From: Tissierellia bacterium
GTDB lineage: Bacteria; Bacillota; Clostridia; Tissierellales; Sedimentibacteraceae
Direction: 5' to 3'
DNA: 6,906 bases
NCBI GenBank assembly: GCA_028700795.1
Contig: JAQVRY010000077.1
Location: 1-6,906 of the forward strand
Position numbers and translations under genes: made by a program. This document shows positions 1-6,343 of this stretch, one piece after another; positions within the stretch are counted from its first letter, which is position 1, and each line of letters begins with the position of its first letter. A model generated the notes under the pieces. The model searched no databases and was not told the DNA's origin. It worked only from the letters and a program-made list of their open reading frames with translations.

Positions 1-945
1 GAACCATTAGCTGAAGGAGCTGTTAAAACAGGATTGGCAGTTGTGTCATCTATAGAGAAATCAAAGGATGCAGGCGAAAAAGACGGAGCAGCACAAACAG
101 ATTCAGTAATTGTTGCAGTTACTATTGACAATGAAGGAAAAATAGTGCAAACTTTAATTGATACTGCACAAACTAAAATTGAATTCAGCAAAGAAGGTAA
201 GATTTTACCTGATCTGAATACTGTGTTTAAGTCTAAACAAGAGCTTAAAGAAGAATACGGAATGATTAAAGCTTCAACTATTGACAAGGAATGGTATGAA
301 CAAGCTAATGCTTTAGCTGAATATGTAGAAGGCAAGACTGTTGAAGAAGTTAAAGGTATTGCAGTTGATGAAGCGGGAGTTACAACTGAAGCTGACTTAG
401 TATCATCAGTAACAATTAAGATTAATCCTTATAAAGAAGCTATTGAAAAAGCTGCAGCAAATGCTCAGAATTTAGGAGCTGACGCTTCTGATAAATTAGG
501 TTTGGGAGTTGTAACTACAATCTCAAAATCCAAGGATGCAACAGCTGATAATGAAGGATTAGCTCAAGCTTATTCAACATATACCGTAGCAACATTTGAT
601 GCAGACGGAAAAGTAACAAGCTCAGTAATTGATGCATCTCAAGCTAATGTAAATTTTGATGCAGCAGGTAAAATAACTACAGACCTATCAGTGGCACCTA
701 TAACTAAGGTTGAGTTAGGCGAAGATTACGGAATGAAAAAAGCTTCTGCAATAGGTAAAGAATGGTATGAACAAGCAGATGCATTTGCAGCTTATGTAGT
801 AGGCAAAACGGTTGAAGAAATTAAAGGCATAGCAGTTGATGAAAGCGGTCATGCTACTGAAGAAGATTTAGTATCATCTGTTACAGTTGGAATTGTTGAC
901 TTACAGAGTATTTTTGAAAAAGCATTTATCAATTCGAACATATAA
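1..945 (+). CDS. Tandem-domain exported protein, candidate ApbE-flavinylated redox protein (5' end missing)
   Basis: The reading frame is open from base 1, so the start and any signal peptide lie upstream; 314 residues are visible before the TAA. The visible part has no membrane segments and is rich in Ala, Glu, Lys, Asp and Val, which suits a secreted or lipid-anchored soluble protein. Two homologous domains of about 156 residues follow one another (from window residues 11 and 167). Each has a strand-rich N-terminal half, then Y-G-M-x-K-A-S, E-W-Y-E-Q-A, G-K-T-V-E-E, K-G-I-A-V-D-E and finally D-L-V-S-S-V-T (D132-T138 and D289-T295). The last motif resembles the ApbE acceptor consensus Dxx(S/T)GA(S/T), with Gly to Ser and Ala to Val changes. 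An apbE gene lies 65 bp downstream, which supports flavinylation. The inferred role is an extracytoplasmic FMN-bearing electron carrier. I recall similar proteins beside apbE in clostridia, mostly annotated hypothetical. The frame is certain; the function is tentative. Confidence 0.85.
   Translation, partial: EPLAEGAVKTGLAVVSSIEKSKDAGEKDGAAQTDSVIVAVTIDNEGKIVQTLIDTAQTKIEFSKEGKILPDLNTVFKSKQELKEEYGMIKASTIDKEWYEQANALAEYVEGKTVEEVKGIAVDEAGVTTEADLVSSVTIKINPYKEAIEKAAANAQNLGADASDKLGLGVVTTISKSKDATADNEGLAQAYSTYTVATFDADGKVTSSVIDASQANVNFDAAGKITTDLSVAPITKVELGEDYGMKKASAIGKEWYEQADAFAAYVVGKTVEEIKGIAVDESGHATEEDLVSSVTVGIVDLQSIFEKAFINSNI
31..924 (+). repeat. Two tandem protein-domain repeats (31-453 and 499-924)
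   Basis: The coding sequence is internally duplicated with an offset of 468 nt in the first part and 471 nt in the second, so one codon was inserted or lost between copies. Bases 67-72 match 535-540 (offset 468), and the stretch coding E-W-Y-E-Q-A and D-L-V-S-S-V-T repeats at offset 471. By eye the copies are about half identical in protein. The C-terminal half is best conserved. More copies may lie upstream of the window. Confidence 0.85.
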
Positions 946-970
946 CGATAAACATTTAATCATCATTAGT

Positions 971-998
971 GGGGCAGATTTTGCCCCTTTGTTTTTTT
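971..998 (+). terminator. Intrinsic terminator between the repeat protein and apbE
   Basis: A 6-bp perfect GC-rich stem, GGGGCA (971-976) with TGCCCC (982-987), closes a 5-nt loop and runs into TTTGTTTTTTT (988-998). It lies 25 bp after the stop codon of the repeat protein. The T tract ends only 2 nt before the apbE ribosome binding site, and I see no good promoter between the hairpin and apbE. apbE is therefore probably expressed by partial read-through. The stem is short, so termination may be incomplete. Confidence 0.8.
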
Positions 999-1010
999 AA
1001 GAGGTGAAAG

Positions 1011-2057
1011 TTGATTAAGAAGGTTATTTCCATAATATTGTTAATATCCGCACTAATGAGTTTAACTGCATGCGGCGAAAAAGAACTTAACAAGTATCAA
1101 TCTGAATTTTTAATGCTGTTTGATACTGTTACGAGGATTGTGGGATATTCAGAGAGCAAGGAAGAGTTTAAAGAATATTCTCAGATTATTCATGACGATT
1201 TGAAGGAATATCATCAGCTTTATGATATTTACAATGATTATGAGGGTGTAAACAATATTAAAACAATCAATGATAATGCAGGAATAAAACCTGTGAAGGT
1301 AGACAAAAGAATAATTGAGCTTCTTAAATTTTCAAAGGAGCTATATGAGAAGACAAATGGTAAAACAAATATTGCCTTCGGGTCAGTTTTGAAAATCTGG
1401 CATAAATACAGAAATGAAGGAATAGAAGACCCTGAAAATGCGTCTCTTCCTACAGATGAAGAGTTAAAAATTGCAAATGAACATACTAATATTGAAGATA
1501 TGATTATTGATGAGGAGAATTCAACAGTCTTTTTAAAAGATCCTCTTATGAGTCTTGATGTCGGCGCCATAGCAAAGGGATATGCAACTGAACAGGCAAG
1601 CAAAATGGCAAGAGACAGTGGATTACATTCCGGATTATTGTCCGTAGGAGGAAATGTTCGAGCTATAAACAATAATGCCACTACAAATGAGCCATGGAAT
1701 GTAGGAATCCAAAATCCAGATCGCGAAGCTGAAAAATCTGTTATTGAAGTAGTTAAGTTAGATAACAGTTCTTTGGTAACAAGCGGTGATTATGAAAGAT
1801 ATTACACTGTAGACGGAGAGAAGTATAATCATATAATAGATCCTGACACAATGTATCCTTCAAAATATTTTACTGCCGTATCCATAATAAGCAAGAATTC
1901 AGGAGTGTCAGATGCCTTATCAACAGCTATTTTCTGCATGCCCTTTGAGGAGGGTCTTGAGTTTATAAATTCAATGCCTGAAACAGAAGCAATGTGGATT
2001 TTCAGCGATAAAACAATAAAATACAGCGATAACTTCGAAAGCTTTATTAAACAATAG
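1011..2057 (+). CDS. apbE: FAD:protein FMN transferase, lipoprotein (ApbE family)
   Basis: ApbE enzymes split FAD and attach FMN through a phosphoester to Ser/Thr of exported or membrane redox proteins, with Mg2+. The 348-residue length is usual. Residues 1-21 are a lipoprotein signal (basic start, hydrophobic core, lipobox L-T-A-C with C21), placing the enzyme on the outer face of the membrane. Family landmarks in order are L-F-D-T-V-T (about 36-41), D183-V-G-A-I-A-K-G-Y-A, V212-G-G-N, S-G-D-Y-E-R-Y-Y, H274-I-I-D-P and S-D301-A-L-S-T-A-I-F. Gly183-type and Asp301-type regions are those that bind flavin and metal in the family. The usual T-G-x-P after HIIDP reads T280-M-Y-P here. The TTG start is chosen because GAGGTG (1001-1006) lies just upstream and the signal peptide begins there. 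The gene follows a candidate substrate protein, with a terminator hairpin between them. Confidence 0.95.
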   Translation: MIKKVISIILLISALMSLTACGEKELNKYQSEFLMLFDTVTRIVGYSESKEEFKEYSQIIHDDLKEYHQLYDIYNDYEGVNNIKTINDNAGIKPVKVDKRIIELLKFSKELYEKTNGKTNIAFGSVLKIWHKYRNEGIEDPENASLPTDEELKIANEHTNIEDMIIDEENSTVFLKDPLMSLDVGAIAKGYATEQASKMARDSGLHSGLLSVGGNVRAINNNATTNEPWNVGIQNPDREAEKSVIEVVKLDNSSLVTSGDYERYYTVDGEKYNHIIDPDTMYPSKYFTAVSIISKNSGVSDALSTAIFCMPFEEGLEFINSMPETEAMWIFSDKTIKYSDNFESFIKQ

Positions 2058-2074
2058 CACTATGGTTTTTTTAA

Positions 2075-2103
2075 TTGACACTAAATGAATATTAATATAG
2101 AAT
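2075..2103 (+). promoter_or_regulatory. SigA-type promoter of the ABC exporter operon
   Basis: TTGACA (2075-2080), a 17-nt spacer and TAGAAT (2098-2103) give a near-consensus housekeeping promoter. Transcription should start near 2110, leaving a leader of about 57 nt before the ATG at 2167. The promoter separates the exporter genes from apbE. Confidence 0.8.
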
Positions 2104-2104
2104 G

Positions 2105-2132
2105 AATAAGCAATTCTAATGGGTTGCTTATT
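2105..2132 (+). promoter_or_regulatory. Perfect inverted repeat at the expected transcription start (possible operator)
   Basis: AATAAGCAA (2105-2113) and TTGCTTATT (2124-2132) are perfect reverse complements separated by 10 nt. The repeat starts 1 nt after the -10 box and spans the predicted start site. That position suits a repressor dimer, for example of the MarR or TetR type. It could instead be a 5' leader hairpin. No T tract follows, so it is not a terminator. No regulator gene is in the window. Confidence 0.55.
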
Positions 2133-2156
2133 TGCATTCCATGCGTATGAACATCA

Positions 2157-2162
2157 AGAGGT
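2157..2162 (+). promoter_or_regulatory. Ribosome binding site that decides the start of the first ABC gene
   Basis: AGAGGT lies 4 nt before the ATG at 2167. The in-frame ATG at 2119 has no Shine-Dalgarno sequence and sits in the loop of the inverted repeat, only about 10 nt from the predicted transcription start. The shorter reading is therefore preferred. Confidence 0.75.
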
Positions 2163-2166
2163 AATT

Positions 2167-3966
2167 ATGGAAAAATCAAAGCTTAAAATCATTCGTTTAT
2201 TAGCAAAAGGATTTATAAAGTTTTTCTTTATATCTGCTGCAGCAACCATACTAAAGGTTGCTGCAAGTTTTGCTGTGCCTCAAGTTATAAGATTTACCGT
2301 AGACCATGTCATAGATGATGTTCCCTTGAGCTACATTAGACCGGTTATGAATATGATAGATAATATAGGCGGGATGGAATTCTTAAAAGAAAATTTATGG
2401 ATTATTGCTGTTTTAATACTAATTTTAGCAGTTTTAACAGGAATAAGCGATTATCTCAGTAGAATTACCGTTGCTAAGGGAACGGAAGGAATTATAAAAA
2501 GTATAAGAGATAAACTGTTTGAGCATATACAAAGATTGCCATACAGTTGGCATATCAAAAATCAAACAGGAGATATAATACAAAGGTCAACATCAGATGT
2601 AGAAGTGGTGCGTAATTTTATCAGCACTCAATTGGTTGAAATGTTCAGGGTAGTCATATTAGTTATAATTTCGCTGATTTTAATGTTTTCTATGAGTTCT
2701 CAGCTTACTGCTGCAGTATTGATATTTATACCTGTTGTGGTTTTATATTCAACAATTTTTTATGGCATATTGTCAAAAAAATTCTTGGTTGCGGATGAAG
2801 CTGAAGGGCAGCTTTTTACCACAATTCAGGAAAATTTAACAGGTGTACGTGTTGTTAGAGCCTTTGGCAGAGAAAAGCATGAAATAGAAAAGTTTTCAGA
2901 AAGGAATAATACATTTTCAGAGCTATGGGTTAAGCTTGGATATCAGTTAGGATATTATTGGGGAATCGGCGATTTGGTAACGGGAGCACTCCTTATGGTA
3001 ATTGTTATATATGGTACTTTTTTTGCAATAAATGATGTAATTACACTGGGAGAATTTTTGGCATTTGCTTCTTATACTGCAATGATTGCATGGCCTCTTC
3101 GAAGCTTTGGCAGAATTTTATCGGAGCTTAGCAAAGCCAAAGTTTCTTTAAAAAGGATTTGTGAGATTTTAAGTGAGCCGGAAGAGCATGACAGTTCGGA
3201 TTCCGGAACTCCGGATATTTATAATGATATTGAATTTAAAAATGTTACATTTAAATACGATGGAGAAAATACGGTTTTAAAGAATGTCAGCTTTACAATA
3301 AAGGCAGGGAGCACATTTGCCATATTAGGCGGTACCGGTTCCGGAAAAACAACTCTTATGTATCTTCTAAACCGATTGTATGACTTGCCTGATGGTATGG
3401 GCAGTATTACCATAGGCGGAGTAGACATTAGTAATATTAATAGAGAACATTTAAGAAAAAATATTGGAATGGTACTTCAGGAGCCCTTTTTATTTTCACG
3501 TACCATTAAAGACAATATAGCGATAGTTGAGCCTGATGCTTCCATGGATGAAATAAAGGAAGCTGCATCGATAGCTCAAGTTGATAAATCTATAGAAGAA
3601 TTTTCAAAGGGCTATGATACAATTGTGGGAGAAAGAGGAGTTACATTGTCTGGAGGGCAAAAACAACGTGTGGCAATAGCTCGAATACTGCTTAAAAAAA
3701 CACCGATTATGGTGTTTGACGATTCATTATCTGCTGTCGATGCCGACACAGATGCAAAAATTCGTTCTTCTTTCAAAAAAAGAAAGGGCAATTCAACAAC
3801 TATTTTAATATCCCATCGCATAACCACTTTAATGGAATCTGATACTATTTTAGTCTTGGAAAAGGGAGAAGTATCTGATATAGGAACACATGAAGAATTA
3901 ATAAACAGGGATGGTATTTATAAAGATATATTTAACGCTCAGATGAACCTATCGGAGGATATTTAA
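2167..3966 (+). CDS. ABC exporter half-transporter, subunit with degenerate Walker B (BmrC-like)
   Basis: This 599-residue membrane protein has one exporter-type transmembrane domain fused to one ATPase domain. Six hydrophobic spans fall near residues 16-41, 77-97, 158-178, 181-202, 262-285 and 296-318. The ATPase domain starts near 355: A-loop Y364, Walker A G388-G-T-G-S-G-K394-T, Q-loop Q438, signature L494-S-G-G-Q498, Walker B aspartate D518, then D519 where the catalytic Glu is expected, and H-loop H550. An Asp at that position marks the non-catalytic site of heterodimeric exporters such as BmrCD, LmrCD and TM287/288. The partner gene starts 2 nt after the stop. In this family the pair exports drugs or lipophilic compounds using ATP; the actual substrate cannot be read from sequence. 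The gene has its own promoter and a possible operator upstream. Confidence 0.93.
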   Translation: MEKSKLKIIRLLAKGFIKFFFISAAATILKVAASFAVPQVIRFTVDHVIDDVPLSYIRPVMNMIDNIGGMEFLKENLWIIAVLILILAVLTGISDYLSRITVAKGTEGIIKSIRDKLFEHIQRLPYSWHIKNQTGDIIQRSTSDVEVVRNFISTQLVEMFRVVILVIISLILMFSMSSQLTAAVLIFIPVVVLYSTIFYGILSKKFLVADEAEGQLFTTIQENLTGVRVVRAFGREKHEIEKFSERNNTFSELWVKLGYQLGYYWGIGDLVTGALLMVIVIYGTFFAINDVITLGEFLAFASYTAMIAWPLRSFGRILSELSKAKVSLKRICEILSEPEEHDSSDSGTPDIYNDIEFKNVTFKYDGENTVLKNVSFTIKAGSTFAILGGTGSGKTTLMYLLNRLYDLPDGMGSITIGGVDISNINREHLRKNIGMVLQEPFLFSRTIKDNIAIVEPDASMDEIKEAASIAQVDKSIEEFSKGYDTIVGERGVTLSGGQKQRVAIARILLKKTPIMVFDDSLSAVDADTDAKIRSSFKKRKGNSTTILISHRITTLMESDTILVLEKGEVSDIGTHEELINRDGIYKDIFNAQMNLSEDI

Positions 3967-3968
3967 GA

Positions 3969-5792
3969 ATGAATTATTATGAGGAAGAAAGCTATAGCTC
4001 ATTTAATATTAAGCCTTGGTTAAAATTAGGCAGATTTTTTAAACCCTACACAAAAAAATTATTAGGGATTGTTTTGTTTATGTTTCTTACTGCCCTAATG
4101 GATTTATCCATTCCTTTGTTTCAAAAATACGCCGTGGATAGTTTTATAGCAAAGGATACTACAGAAGGTATTAATAGTTTTATTGCTTTATATGGGGCAG
4201 CTTTAGTGACCATGGCTATATCCGTAACTATATTTATACGATTGGCAGTAGAAGTTGAAATGCACATTGGAATGGATTTAAGAAAGGAAATATTTGAACA
4301 TCTTCAAAATCTTTCATTATCATATTACAACAAAACTCCCGTGGGCTACATACTGGCAAGAACTTTAAGCGATACCAATAAAATCGGAAGCATGATTGCA
4401 TGGGGCTTGGTGGATGTATTTTGGTCATTTGTTTATGTAATAGGTGCTTTTATTGCAATGTTTATGTTGAATGTGAAGCTTACTCTCATTGTATCGCTGG
4501 TAATTCCGGTAATGGCTGTTATAACGTTTTATTTTCAAAACAAGATATTATTGACCAGCAGAAAATTAAGAAAAGTTAATTCCAAAATGACGGGAAGCTT
4601 TAATGAAGGAATTACAGGTGCTAAAACCTCCAAGTCATTAGTAATCGAGGACAAGAACTTGATGGAATTCAAGAATATAAGCAGTGAAATGAAGTTATCG
4701 GCTGTTAGATTAGCAAGATTAAATGCCTTGTACATTCCCATAATAGTATTTTTCGGCTCGGTTTTAACAGCATTGGTACTGGCAAAGGGAGGCAGATTAG
4801 CAATGGAGCAGATTATTCAAATAGGAACGCTGTCTGCATTTCTTTCATATGCAATAAATATATTTGAGCCTGTTCAGCAATTGGCAAGAACATTTGCAGA
4901 AGTCATATCACTGCAGGCTAATATAGAAAGAGTTACAGAGCTGTTGGAAAAGGAGCCATTAATAAAAGACAGAGAAGATGTTGTGAAAATTTATGGGGAC
5001 AATATTAATCCTAAAAGGGAAAATTGGGAAGAAATCGCGGGAGAAATTGAATTTAAAAATGTTACTTTTAAATATCCTGACGGAGATGAGGAGGTTTTAC
5101 AAAATTTTAATTTGCATATACCCGCTGGTGCTAATGTTGCCATTGTGGGAGAAACCGGTGCCGGTAAAAGCACCCTTGTAAATTTAGCATGTAGATTTTT
5201 CGAGCCTACAGAAGGTGAAATACTAATAGACGACAAAGATTACAGGGAAAGGTCTCAGCTTTGGCTTCATTCCAACATCGGTTATGTGCTGCAAGACCCA
5301 CATTTGTTTTCCGGAACCATAAAGGAAAACATAAGATATGGAAACCTAGATGCAACAGATGAAGATATAATGGAAGCTGCAAAAATTGTTTCAGTGGATT
5401 CCATAATTAACAAATTGGAAAAAGGTTACGACAGCCATGTTGGTGAAGGGGGAGACAGACTTTCTACAGGGGAGAAACAGCTTATTTCCATAGCAAGGGC
5501 TATATTGGCAAACCCTAAAATTTTTATTTTAGATGAAGCAACATCTTCGGTAGATACACATACAGAAAGACTTATTCAAAAAGGAATTGAATATTTATTA
5601 AAAGGCAGAACCTCCTTTATAATTGCTCACAGACTTTCTACAATTAAAAAGGCTGATATTATTTTAGTCGTCAATGATGGAAAGATAATCGAGAGAGGAA
5701 CTCACAAGGACCTTATAGCAAAAAAGGGTCATTACTATAGTTTATATACGAAACAATTCGAAGAAGAAAAGACCTTTGAAGTTTTACAATAA
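3969..5792 (+). CDS. ABC exporter half-transporter, subunit with intact Walker B and degenerate signature (BmrD-like)
   Basis: This 607-residue protein has the same layout: a six-span transmembrane domain (first span near residues 30-50, last near 285-305), then an ATPase domain from about 358. It shows A-loop Y369, Walker A G394-E-T-G-A-G-K400-S, Q-loop Q442, Walker B D522 followed by the catalytic E523, and H-loop H554. The signature reads L498-S-T-G-E502 instead of LSGGQ. In the dimer, its Walker motifs pair with the intact LSGGQ of the upstream subunit to form the active site. Its own altered signature pairs with the Asp-type Walker B of the partner to form the weak site. GGAGG (3954-3958) inside the end of the upstream gene is the ribosome binding site, 10 nt before the ATG. 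The 2-nt spacing implies coupled translation and equal amounts of both subunits. No clear terminator follows. Confidence 0.93.
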   Translation: MNYYEEESYSSFNIKPWLKLGRFFKPYTKKLLGIVLFMFLTALMDLSIPLFQKYAVDSFIAKDTTEGINSFIALYGAALVTMAISVTIFIRLAVEVEMHIGMDLRKEIFEHLQNLSLSYYNKTPVGYILARTLSDTNKIGSMIAWGLVDVFWSFVYVIGAFIAMFMLNVKLTLIVSLVIPVMAVITFYFQNKILLTSRKLRKVNSKMTGSFNEGITGAKTSKSLVIEDKNLMEFKNISSEMKLSAVRLARLNALYIPIIVFFGSVLTALVLAKGGRLAMEQIIQIGTLSAFLSYAINIFEPVQQLARTFAEVISLQANIERVTELLEKEPLIKDREDVVKIYGDNINPKRENWEEIAGEIEFKNVTFKYPDGDEEVLQNFNLHIPAGANVAIVGETGAGKSTLVNLACRFFEPTEGEILIDDKDYRERSQLWLHSNIGYVLQDPHLFSGTIKENIRYGNLDATDEDIMEAAKIVSVDSIINKLEKGYDSHVGEGGDRLSTGEKQLISIARAILANPKIFILDEATSSVDTHTERLIQKGIEYLLKGRTSFIIAHRLSTIKKADIILVVNDGKIIERGTHKDLIAKKGHYYSLYTKQFEEEKTFEVLQ

Positions 5793-5823
5793 TCTATTAC
5801 TGCCATGAATATACCTAACGTCA

Positions 5824-5896
5824 GTGTCATTCTGAACGCAGTGAAGAATCTCAGTTCTTTAAAAGATGAGATCCTTCACTAATGCTCAAGATAATA
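5824..5896. repeat. Degenerate palindromic intergenic repeat (GTCATTCTGAACG... type)
   Basis: The inner arms AGTGAAGAATCTCA (5840-5853) and TGAGATCCTTCACT (5867-5880) match at 13 of 14 positions as an inverted repeat around a 13-nt centre. The outer left arm starts at GTGTCATTCTGAACGC (5824-5839). The outer right arm (to about 5896) is decayed, with a one-base shift. I recall closely similar palindromes as dispersed intergenic repeats in many clostridial and other bacterial genomes. With no T tract after it, it is not a standard terminator. It lies between the exporter operon and the SRP RNA promoter. Other copies cannot be checked from this window. Confidence 0.65.
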
Positions 5897-5915
5897 TTAT
5901 CGGCAAATTATAACA

Positions 5916-5944
5916 TTGACACAATTTTTATATTATGTTATCAT
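5916..5944 (+). promoter_or_regulatory. SigA-type promoter of the SRP RNA gene
   Basis: TTGACA (5916-5921), a 17-nt spacer and TATCAT (5939-5944) place the start near 5950-5952. That is at the 5' end of the RNA as defined by its terminal helix, so little or no 5' leader is expected. Confidence 0.85.
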
Positions 5945-5948
5945 TTTT

Positions 5949-6218
5949 ATGCTGTGCTACATGGGGAGGTAGCGGTGCCCTGTACTTGCAATCCGCTGCA
6001 GCAAGGTGGAACTCCCTCTCTGAGGCTTACATTGTGAGGCCTGCCTTTAGCAAGTGGTGTTGATAACTTGGTCTTGCGCAACAAAAACCTATGAACCCTG
6101 TCAGGTCCGGAAGGAAGCAGCAGTAAGTAGTTCCTTTTGTGTGACGCGAGGGTGCCGGGTTTGAGCTAACTACTGAAGTAACGCTTGTTATGTATTGTCG
6201 AAGGAGGGTGCACAGCAT
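5949..6218 (+). ncRNA. ffs: Signal recognition particle RNA, large Gram-positive type (4.5S/6S, scRNA)
   Basis: This RNA binds Ffh to form the particle that brings ribosomes making membrane and secreted proteins to FtsY. The universal Ffh-binding hairpin is at about 6093-6133: GTCAGGTCC, the GGAA tetraloop (6109-6112) and GGAAGCAGCA, closed by GAAC with GTTC. The 5' part, with GGGGAGGTAGCGGTGCC and TGCAATCCGCT, matches the Alu domain of the Bacillus subtilis scRNA as I remember it. Inner stretches GAGGCCTGCC, AAGTGGTGTTGA and GAGCTAACT also match. The ends pair perfectly: ATGCTGTGC (5949-5957) with GCACAGCAT (6210-6218). The resulting 270 nt agrees with the Bacillus type of about 271 nt. Exact mature ends may differ by a few bases. 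It has its own promoter; only a short TTTT follows, so 3' end formation is unclear. Confidence 0.97.
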
Positions 6219-6272
6219 TTTAGTATCTGTATGAATTTTTTTCTGTCATCTGAACAAATTATCAATCTGTAT

Positions 6273-6301
6273 CTTTTAAAGAGTACAGTTTAGTATATAA
6301 T
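6273..6301 (+). promoter_or_regulatory. Possible promoter of the S-component gene (weak -35)
   Basis: A perfect TATAAT (6296-6301) lies 43 nt before the preferred ATG. The -35 position at 17-nt spacing reads only CTTTTA (6273-6278). Bases 6219-6310 otherwise hold AT-rich sequence with no clear riboswitch or strong hairpin. Transcription from the SRP RNA promoter may also read into the gene. Confidence 0.4.
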
Positions 6302-6343
6302 TTAATTAACTTGAAGGTAAATTATATATGGATGGTGATAATA

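Noticed and set aside
1238..1681. Minus-strand open frame of 147 codons opposite apbE
   Set aside because: apbE in this stretch carries conserved family motifs. The opposite frame looks like a composition artefact with no ribosome binding site or recognisable domain. The shorter antisense frames over the ABC genes are rejected for the same reason.
2051..2072. Possible terminator after apbE (ATAG...CTAT then a T run)
   Set aside because: The arms are 4 bp with only 2 nt between them, so no stable hairpin can form. The T7 run alone is not enough.
2119..2166. Longer N-terminus of the first ABC subunit starting at ATG 2119
   Set aside because: There is no ribosome binding site, the ATG lies in the loop of the inverted repeat about 10 nt from the predicted transcription start, and the extra 16 residues do not resemble exporter N-termini. 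ATG 2167 has AGAGGT at good spacing.
6027..6218. Minus-strand open frame of 63 codons
   Set aside because: It lies wholly inside the SRP RNA gene, whose sequence and structure explain the region.
6219..6343. Riboswitch upstream of the S-component gene
   Set aside because: I found no FMN, TPP or other vitamin riboswitch core. The TATAAT at 6296-6301 would leave a leader of only about 36 nt, too short for one.
6311..6343. TTG start at 6311 (11 extra residues) for the S component
   Set aside because: No Shine-Dalgarno precedes it and it would lie almost at the predicted transcription start. The ATG at 6344 gives the usual short polar N-terminus before the first membrane span.
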